NCBI GenBank assembly: GCA_964652155.1
Contig: CAZZBK010000115.1
Coordinates: forward strand, 1 to 20,027
Source: CAZZBK01 sp964652155
Lineage (GTDB): Bacteria > Planctomycetota > Planctomycetia > Pirellulales > PNKZ01
Direction of reading: 5' to 3'
Length of the DNA: 20,027 bases
The translations under genes were made by a program, and so were the position numbers. The notes under the pieces were generated by a model that ran no database searches, had not been told where the DNA came from, and saw only the letters and a list, made by a program, of their open reading frames with translations. Position 1 is the first letter of the stretch. Every line of letters begins with the position of its first letter. Of the stretch, positions 14,441-20,027 are shown one piece after another.

Positions 14441-14463
14441 GAAAACGGGTGCTTGGGCCCGTT
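14441..14463 (-). terminator. Candidate intrinsic terminator of the DUF58-BatA-VWA operon
   Basis: On the minus strand, AACGGG and CCCGTT form a perfect 6-bp stem (14463-14458 and 14449-14444) with an eight-base loop, continued by TT (so TTTT in total with the arm end, 14445-14442). It lies 12 bases past the stop codon at 14475. The T tract is short, so efficiency is uncertain. Confidence 0.45.
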
Positions 14464-14474
14464 GGTGAGATGCT

Positions 14475-16721
14475 CTAAATATAGCCGCGGAGCATGCGCA
14501 ACAGCCAATCGCCGCCAAGGACCAGGCACAGCAGGATGAGCAGCACAAGCTGGTCACCCAGATGCAGCGTGCGACGTTCGTCGACCTCGGCGACCGGATG
14601 CTTTTCGATCGTCGGCCAAGTACGTTCGTCCGTGGGATCGATGACTTGTCCGCCGGTATGCGACGCGATGCGAGTGAGCGCGGCACGATCGGCACCCAAG
14701 TCGTCGAGTTCGCCGCGCGCGGTCGTGGCTTCGAGCACGGTCGATGCTTCAGCGACGACTTGGCCGTCGACCGTGGCGGCGAGCGACACGCGATAACGGC
14801 CCGGCGCCACGGCGTCGAATTGAGTGGAATACTGATCAGGCTCGGTCGCGTCAGCCGTGAACGAAATGGGCAGGCGGCGTTGATCGGGGAGCACCACCGC
14901 CCCTTCGAGCTTCAGCCCATCGGCGATGATCGCCGAGGCGTCGGCCACGAGGGTCACTCGACTGCCGGTTTCGTAGTGCGTGCGATCGGCTTGTAACCAC
15001 AAACCGGCGGCCGACACGCGGCGCGGCGTCAACGCCCGCAACGCTTGTTGCCAGAACTTGCCATGCAGCGTACGACCGTCTTCGTCGCTCGGGGTGAGCG
15101 TGTGCCATTTCCACAGCGCGTCGGTGGCGACGAACAACACTCGGCCGCGCCCGACGGTCTGTTCGGCCAACACAATCAAGCGGCCCGAAGCATTGGCTTC
15201 CGACGCCGCTTCGACCAACACGTTGGCCGCCGGGCGCTTGCGGAGCGCGGCGTACACACGATCGATGGCGGGCAAGCGGCCGCCGTTGGCCGCGCTGACG
15301 GCGGCGAACAAACCGCTGCGCGCACCCTCGGGCGTAAGCTGGATATCCAGCGGACCTTCGAGCGGATAGCCCGACGTGGTCAATAGTTCCACGGGCAACA
15401 GCGCGTGCAACTCAGGCGACTGGACCAACTCGCCCAGCGCCGGTCCTGCCACGACGATCAGCGACTTGCCCCCTTCAATCACCGCGTCGGCCACCGCCTC
15501 GCTAAGTCCCGATGGCCAGCGTGACGGCCGAACGTCACCCAACACCAGGACATCGAACCAATCGAGCTCGGCGCGGCTCTGAGGAAAGCTGCCCAAGGTC
15601 ACGCGTCGTTCGGGCTCACCCACCTGCATGAACGAACCGGCTCCGCGCGCGAGCATCGCCGTGAGATTAAAACTCGGATCATCCTCAAGCACGCGCCGCA
15701 GATACTTGAACTCCCAGCGCCAGCGGTCCTCGAGCACCAGGACTTCGATCTTGTCGTCGACCACCTGCACATTGACGCCGTGCCTGGGTGCAACGGCCGG
15801 GTTGGGAACGACGCCCGGCGATTGCAAGGCGAACTCATAACGCTTCCAGCCCGGTTCGCTAGGACGATAGACGATTTTGACATGCTGCTCGCCCGAGCCG
15901 AGCGCGACGTCCTGGGTGAGTACGCTCTGGCCATCTTCAAACAGCGTGAGAGTCTGCCGCGGTTGAGGATCTTGGCCACTCGCAATCGTCACGACAAATT
16001 GTGTTTCGGAAGCGAGCAGGACCCGCGAGGCGGTTTGCACCTGCGTCACGGTTGGGACGTTCGTGGAAGCGGCGCGTTGCTCACCGGCAATGAGCACATC
16101 GATCACCGTGCCGGTGCCGAGGGCCGCTGCGACGAGGTCGTCGGTGCCGCGATCTTGCCCATCGCTCACGAGCAGCACGCGACGCGGCGGCAGCATGAGA
16201 GCTTGGTCCGTCGCTTCGGCGGCGAGCACCTCCAGGGCTGACTTCAGAGCATTGGCAAAATCGGTGGTGGTCCCGCGCGGCTCAAGGCCGTTCAACGCGT
16301 CGATCGTCACGGGGCGCGCGCGTCGATCGAACGTAAACCACTGCACGCGATAATGCTCTTCGAGCGCCTCGACGAGCTTGCCGCGCTGCAAGGCCGCCAC
16401 GGCGCTGGCCAGCCGCGAGGGACCGTCGCCATCGCCATCGATTTGACCCATGCTCTCGGAGGTGTCGAGCAACACGAGTAGCTCGGGTGGATGCTGGACC
16501 GCGCGCAAGTACGAGATCACGGGCTGCACCAGGCAGGCGGTAAACAGCAACACCGCCACGATGCGTGCCACGCCCAGACCGACCACCCAACGTCGCGGCA
16601 CCTGCTTGCGCAACAAGAGTTTCGCTCCCCACACGACGAGGCCGAGCAGGCTCGCGACCACGAGCGCGATCGCCCAGCCGCTGAGCAATGGATACCAGTC
16701 GATCGTAAGGTGACGCATCAT
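14475..16721 (-). CDS. VWA domain membrane protein with GATase1-like region
   Basis: This 748-residue inner-membrane protein is the last gene of the DUF58-BatA operon. Two N-terminal helices (about 13-36 and 47-68) are followed by a von Willebrand A domain with an intact MIDAS start D86-T-S-E-S90 and VLLVSDGQDRGTDD near residue 185. A beta-rich stretch follows, then a region beginning IEVLVLEDRWRWEFKYLRR and including DWFDVLVLGDVRPSRWP and EGGKSLIVVAGP, which resembles the non-catalytic glutamine-amidotransferase-like domain in planctomycete homologues. A C-terminal helix (LVLLILLCLVLGG) precedes LLRMLRGYI. Two adjacent ATGs (16721, 16718) are possible starts. Its stop is 12 bases before the hairpin. 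The role is unknown; Bat-type proteins are linked to stress tolerance and MoxR-assisted assembly. Confidence 0.85.
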   Translation of the reverse strand: MMRHLTIDWYPLLSGWAIALVVASLLGLVVWGAKLLLRKQVPRRWVVGLGVARIVAVLLFTACLVQPVISYLRAVQHPPELLVLLDTSESMGQIDGDGDGPSRLASAVAALQRGKLVEALEEHYRVQWFTFDRRARPVTIDALNGLEPRGTTTDFANALKSALEVLAAEATDQALMLPPRRVLLVSDGQDRGTDDLVAAALGTGTVIDVLIAGEQRAASTNVPTVTQVQTASRVLLASETQFVVTIASGQDPQPRQTLTLFEDGQSVLTQDVALGSGEQHVKIVYRPSEPGWKRYEFALQSPGVVPNPAVAPRHGVNVQVVDDKIEVLVLEDRWRWEFKYLRRVLEDDPSFNLTAMLARGAGSFMQVGEPERRVTLGSFPQSRAELDWFDVLVLGDVRPSRWPSGLSEAVADAVIEGGKSLIVVAGPALGELVQSPELHALLPVELLTTSGYPLEGPLDIQLTPEGARSGLFAAVSAANGGRLPAIDRVYAALRKRPAANVLVEAASEANASGRLIVLAEQTVGRGRVLFVATDALWKWHTLTPSDEDGRTLHGKFWQQALRALTPRRVSAAGLWLQADRTHYETGSRVTLVADASAIIADGLKLEGAVVLPDQRRLPISFTADATEPDQYSTQFDAVAPGRYRVSLAATVDGQVVAEASTVLEATTARGELDDLGADRAALTRIASHTGGQVIDPTDERTWPTIEKHPVAEVDERRTLHLGDQLVLLILLCLVLGGDWLLRMLRGYI

Positions 16722-16730
16722 GGGCAGCGA

Positions 16731-18947
16731 TCAGAGCGTGGGAGCATTGGAGAGCGGAGTGCCGTTCGGTTCGACGCCGCTGAACTCAGTGGGGGGCGAC
16801 GGTCGCCGCACGATCGACGTGGCGAGCGGCGGATTCATCTGTGGGCACAGGCGATGCACGAGCAGGGTCTCGACCATGAACACCAAGGCCGCGAGGAGTA
16901 TCGCCCAGGTAACGAGCGACGCGCGGTTGTCGAGTGCGGGCGTGTTGAGCGAGTCGCCGTTGACGAGTTCGCATGTCGCTTCGCGCCACCAAGCACGTTG
17001 CAACTCGTGATCGATCGGCGTGACGACGCTGTCGCCGCGACTCACTTGCACGGTGAACAGAGTCTCGTGCGCGGCGACCCCACCGTGGCGGACGTGATAC
17101 ACGCCCGGCAGATGAGGCGGCGCAAGACTCAATCGCGTGCCCGTCTGCGTCGTCGTGATCGTGGGAGTGCGCGTGGCCGCATCGGGACCTACCAGCGTGA
17201 GCGATTCCTCCTCGGCCAACCGCGGCAGAGTGAGCGTGATCGCTCGATCGGTCGTGAACGAACGTTGCAGCACGCCGCCGGAGAGATGATTGAGCAGGCG
17301 GTCGACCAGCGGCACGAAACTCTTGCGGCGCGGCAAATCGCTCCACGCATCGTCGAGCGTGAGGTTGAACAGCACGACTTTGCCCATGCCGACGGGATGA
17401 TCGATGATCGCGGGGGAACCAGCGATCGTCGCCAGCACCGTTGCGCCCTCGGCGACCGGCCCAGCGAAGCGATAGTATGAACGCACGCCGACTTGCGCAA
17501 GATCGCCGAGCACGGGATCGAACAAACCGCTGAGCAGCGGGTGATTCCACGCCAGGCCATCGAGCGCGGCTAGGCCGCCGACCGACTGCGGCACGTCGAC
17601 CACGCTGCCGAGCCGGCCTGGCAGCAGGCTGCGCGTGCGATCGAGCGGGTCGATCAGTCGCTGATTGCAGAACGCGACGTCGACGTTGGGCCCGAGAAAT
17701 AGTCCCAACCCCAAGCCGTGTCGCACGCGCTCGACAAGTTGGTCGACGACCACATCGGACAGCTCCGCGACATCGCCGCACACGACGACATCGACCGAGG
17801 CGAAATCGCTCGGTTGCACCTCGTTGTATCGCTTGGCAACGACCTGAATCGGCTGTTGAGACGAGGCGAGCGATAGGATCGCGGAGCGCAATGCGAAGCC
17901 GGGCGCCGCGGCGCTGCCGAGCCGATTGCGTCCCTCGATCACGAGCACGTCGAGCGCCGCATCTTGATCGAGCGAGAGATACCAACGATCGTCGCTCGGC
18001 AACGCATCGGGCGGATCGAGCACGACCTCGCATGCTTTGCCACGCGGGTCAAAATCCGCCCTCAGCTCGAACCGCACCAGGGTTGGCAGGTGCGGGTCGA
18101 GCGTGACCGTTTGCGATCGTTCGTTCAGCCCCGTCGCGCCGAGCAAACGGACCGAGCGTTCGCCGCCGACGCCACTGGCGCGCAGTTGCACATCGATCGC
18201 GGCGCTCTCGCCCTGCTCGGCCGACACAAACCGCGCGTCGGCGACCCAGCCGTTCCGCGCGCCGCGCTCGGCCACGTTGACGATCGTCGTATCGACGAGC
18301 GCGGGAAACTCGGCCAAGAACGACTCGATCGCATCCGCTCGCCAGCTTCCCTGGTGACTGTCGGTCACCACGAGCAGTTCGATTCGCGCCTCTGGCCGAC
18401 GTCGAGTAAGCAAGACCCGCACCAACTCAAGTGCCTCGTCAAGATGCGTGTCGGCGGACTCGGCCACGAGTGGGGCGAGCTTGGGGATGTGTTGTTCGCC
18501 GCCGGGGGCCGGTGCTCCGAGCAACTTGGCGCTCACGCCGACCGTGATGAGCGCCGTGCGATCGGCGACCCCGCCACTCGAAAGCAGCTTGGCCGCCGCG
18601 AGCTTGCCGGCGTCGAGCGGCGTGGGGCGGTCGTTCACCTGATAGCCCATGCTGCGGCTCGTGTCGAGGATCACGAACCGCTCACGGGGACCAGTGGCGG
18701 CGTGTTGGTCGAGGAACGGTTTCGCCGCCGAGAGCACCAGCAGCACGATGAACGCGGCCCGCAGCAAAAACAACAGCAACTGATGCCAGCGAAACCGGCG
18801 CGACAACCGCTGTTGTGTCAGATGCAGCCAGCGGAGCGAGCTGAACGGCGTCTGTCGCACCTTGCGCGGCTTGAGTAGATGCACGATGATCGGAATCGCC
18901 AGCAGCGACAGTCCGAACAAGGCCGACGGTGTCAAAAAGGTTAGCAT
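16731..18947 (-). CDS. BatA-like membrane protein with VWA domain
   Basis: This 738-residue protein opens with the BatA N-terminal signature (MLTFLTPSALFGLSLLAIPIIVHLL, KPRKV, TPFSSLRWL) and two membrane helices (about 8-25 and 55-78). A VWA domain follows with MIDAS D95-T-S-R-S99 and LLVVTDSHQGSW. A long extracytoplasmic part includes a GATase1-like stretch (LDVLVIEG, DVVVCGDV, GLGLFLGPNVD) and a conserved WNHPLLSGLF segment. A C-terminal helix at about 673-697 ends in a Pro-rich tail. I chose ATG 18947 over the adjacent TTG 18950 because MLTFL is the family opening. It lies 33 bases after the DUF58 gene and 9 bases before the next gene, so the three are surely cotranscribed. No Shine-Dalgarno sequence is evident. 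Confidence 0.87.
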   Translation of the reverse strand: MLTFLTPSALFGLSLLAIPIIVHLLKPRKVRQTPFSSLRWLHLTQQRLSRRFRWHQLLLFLLRAAFIVLLVLSAAKPFLDQHAATGPRERFVILDTSRSMGYQVNDRPTPLDAGKLAAAKLLSSGGVADRTALITVGVSAKLLGAPAPGGEQHIPKLAPLVAESADTHLDEALELVRVLLTRRRPEARIELLVVTDSHQGSWRADAIESFLAEFPALVDTTIVNVAERGARNGWVADARFVSAEQGESAAIDVQLRASGVGGERSVRLLGATGLNERSQTVTLDPHLPTLVRFELRADFDPRGKACEVVLDPPDALPSDDRWYLSLDQDAALDVLVIEGRNRLGSAAAPGFALRSAILSLASSQQPIQVVAKRYNEVQPSDFASVDVVVCGDVAELSDVVVDQLVERVRHGLGLGLFLGPNVDVAFCNQRLIDPLDRTRSLLPGRLGSVVDVPQSVGGLAALDGLAWNHPLLSGLFDPVLGDLAQVGVRSYYRFAGPVAEGATVLATIAGSPAIIDHPVGMGKVVLFNLTLDDAWSDLPRRKSFVPLVDRLLNHLSGGVLQRSFTTDRAITLTLPRLAEEESLTLVGPDAATRTPTITTTQTGTRLSLAPPHLPGVYHVRHGGVAAHETLFTVQVSRGDSVVTPIDHELQRAWWREATCELVNGDSLNTPALDNRASLVTWAILLAALVFMVETLLVHRLCPQMNPPLATSIVRRPSPPTEFSGVEPNGTPLSNAPTL

Positions 18948-18980
18948 CAAGGGTGGTGCGACCAGCAGTCGCCTGTCGAG

Positions 18981-19883
18981 TTATTTGCGAATCTTGGCGC
19001 GGCGGTTCAAATAGGCCGCGAGGGCTTGCTCGTACGGCTGAGCGGTGTCGATCGGGTGATAGCTCGCGCCCATCTCGAGTAGTCCCTGGCGGTAGAACGC
19101 GGCGAGCGACTCGATACGCTCCAAATACGCTGCCCGCACGGCGACCGGATCGATCTCCAACTCTTCGTCCGTCTCCAGATCGCGGAACAACGTCGCGCCG
19201 TCGAACGGAAACCGCAACTCGGCCGGGTCTTGCACGTGGAACACGATCACGTCGTGGCGGCGGCTGGCCAACAATCGCAACGCGCGCAAGGTCGCCTCGG
19301 GCTCGTCGATCAAATCGCTGATGACGACCACCAAGCCGCGTCGCTTCAGTCGCTGCGAGATCGCTTGCAGACTGAGCGGGATGTTGGTCTTGCCGGTCGG
19401 GGCGTGCTCGATCATCGCCTTCATGAGTTGTCGCAGATGCGTGCGTCGGCAACGAGGTTGCACGAACACGCCCGGCGACGCGCCGAACATCGCCAAGCCC
19501 GCCGCGTCCTGCTGTCGGAGCATTAAATACGTCAAACACGTCGCCAAGAAGCAGGAGTAATCCCACTTGGTGAGCGCGCCCGTGCCGAAACCCATCGAGG
19601 CCGAGCGGTCCAGCAGAATCGTGCAACGAAGGTTCGTTTCCTCCTCGAACCGCTTGACGTAGTAATGATCGGTGCGAGCGTACAGGTGCCAGTCGATGAA
19701 CTTCAGGTCGTCGCCCGGAACGTATTCGCGATGATCGGCAAACTCGACCGAGAAGCCATGAAACGGGCTCTTATGCAGGCCGTTGATGAATCCCTCGACG
19801 ACGACGCGCGCCAACAGCGGCGAGAAGCCGACCCGCGCCAAGATGGCCGGATCGAAGTACCGTTGCGGATTGGCATCGGTCAT
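18981..19883 (-). CDS. DUF58 domain-containing protein
   Basis: DUF58 proteins are VWA-like partners of MoxR AAA ATPases. With ATG 19883 the product is 300 residues, the usual length, beginning TDANPQRYFDPAILARV. The hallmark stretch HKSPFHGFSVEFADHREYVPGDDLKFIDW is at about 37-65, with ARTDHYYVKRFEEETNL after it, then a VWA-type MIDAS start D92-R-S-A-S96 and VVVISDLIDEP near 198. The same frame is open upstream to ATG 20006 (341 residues) and to the window edge, so a longer start cannot be excluded; the extra 41 residues match nothing I know. It is probably preceded by a moxR-type gene outside the window. It leads the BatA and VWA genes. Confidence 0.9.
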   Translation of the reverse strand: MTDANPQRYFDPAILARVGFSPLLARVVVEGFINGLHKSPFHGFSVEFADHREYVPGDDLKFIDWHLYARTDHYYVKRFEEETNLRCTILLDRSASMGFGTGALTKWDYSCFLATCLTYLMLRQQDAAGLAMFGASPGVFVQPRCRRTHLRQLMKAMIEHAPTGKTNIPLSLQAISQRLKRRGLVVVISDLIDEPEATLRALRLLASRRHDVIVFHVQDPAELRFPFDGATLFRDLETDEELEIDPVAVRAAYLERIESLAAFYRQGLLEMGASYHPIDTAQPYEQALAAYLNRRAKIRK

Positions 19884-20027
19884 GCCCGTGGTCGTAACGA
19901 CCGGTCCATCGCGGTCGATCAGGGCCCGGCGCAGTTTTGCGAACAGTTCGCGTGCCTGCGGCCCGAGTCGAGGTAGCCAAACATTTTGTGGCGAAGCAGC
20001 AGGCATAGTGCAACGGACAAATCCAAA

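Larger units (their letters stand above)
13898..14474. other. 577-base region without a credible gene
   Basis: This region lies between cysE (5' side) and the end of the VWA operon. Short open frames exist on both strands, but none has a recognisable domain, ribosome binding site or plausible composition. It contains a REP-like palindrome at 14018-14032, an imperfect hairpin CGCCCAACGCTGTTGGCG at about 14078-14095, and a terminator hairpin at 14444-14463. The cysE promoter must lie here, but I cannot place it with confidence. Confidence 0.6.

Noticed and set aside
16491..17480. Open frame of 329 codons on the + strand opposite the VWA and BatA-like genes
   Set aside because: Arg/His/Asp-rich, no domain, and crosses two well-supported genes on the other strand; a GC-bias shadow.
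16786..18033. Open frame of 415 codons on the minus strand in another frame of the BatA-like gene
   Set aside because: Nearly all Arg/Ala/Ser, typical of an out-of-frame reading of GC-rich coding DNA.
17964..18878. Open frame of 304 codons on the + strand inside the BatA-like gene
   Set aside because: Low-complexity Arg/Gln/Glu composition with no motif; the opposite frame has clear BatA and VWA signatures.
19884..20006. Upstream extension of the DUF58 protein to ATG 20006
   Set aside because: Kept only as an alternative; conserved family sequence begins at 19883, and neither start has a good ribosome binding site. An inverted repeat GGTCGT-A-ACGACC (19890-19902) lies just before the shorter start.

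Overview
This GC-rich window with densely packed genes most resembles a planctomycete chromosome, probably of the Pirellulales type. That is an inference from gene content: the ffh-rpsP-trmD-rplS-yraN block, a Gfo/Idh/MocA oxidoreductase carrying a secretion signal, a DUF58/BatA/von Willebrand A operon, and a PadR regulator paired with a HAAS-type membrane protein. No rRNA or marker gene is present to fix the taxon.

Layout. Bases 1-3209 (+) are a housekeeping block for translation and protein targeting: the 3' part of ffh, then rpsP, trmD, rplS and the UPF0102 gene yraN. Bases 3288-6272 (+) encode a compact MacB/LolCDE-type ABC system, permease-ATPase-permease with overlapping start and stop codons. 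Converging on it, 8537-6290 (-) holds a PadR repressor, a membrane protein with a HAAS-like cytoplasmic domain and a secretin/STN-like outer part, and a secreted protein of unknown function. A recognisable padR promoter sits upstream.

Bases 8619-9508 are a deletion derivative of an ISAs1-family insertion sequence. Both terminal inverted repeats remain, but the transposase has lost its middle. Directly after it, 9580-11473 (+) is a small, probably zinc-related unit. It has an inverted-repeat operator over a sigma-70-like promoter, a 13-base match to the 16S anti-Shine-Dalgarno sequence, a short secreted protein resembling the N-terminal part of ZnuA-type zinc-binding proteins, and a ZigA/YciC-type COG0523 GTPase. 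The 11474-11874 intergenic region carries a tandem 29-bp repeat, a strong hairpin and a second hairpin.

Bases 11875-12870 (+) are the secreted Gfo/Idh/MocA-like protein. It converges with a serine O-acetyltransferase gene (13897-12938, -), which is preceded by about 580 bases without a credible gene. From 20006 or 19883 down to 14475 (-) runs a DUF58 - BatA-like - VWA/GATase-like operon, with a likely terminator just after its last gene. A MoxR-type ATPase would be expected upstream, beyond the window edge, but cannot be seen.

The candidates most worth following up are the short ZnuA-like/ZigA pair with its control region and the HAAS-STN fusion next to padR. Nothing here is clearly a wholly new system.
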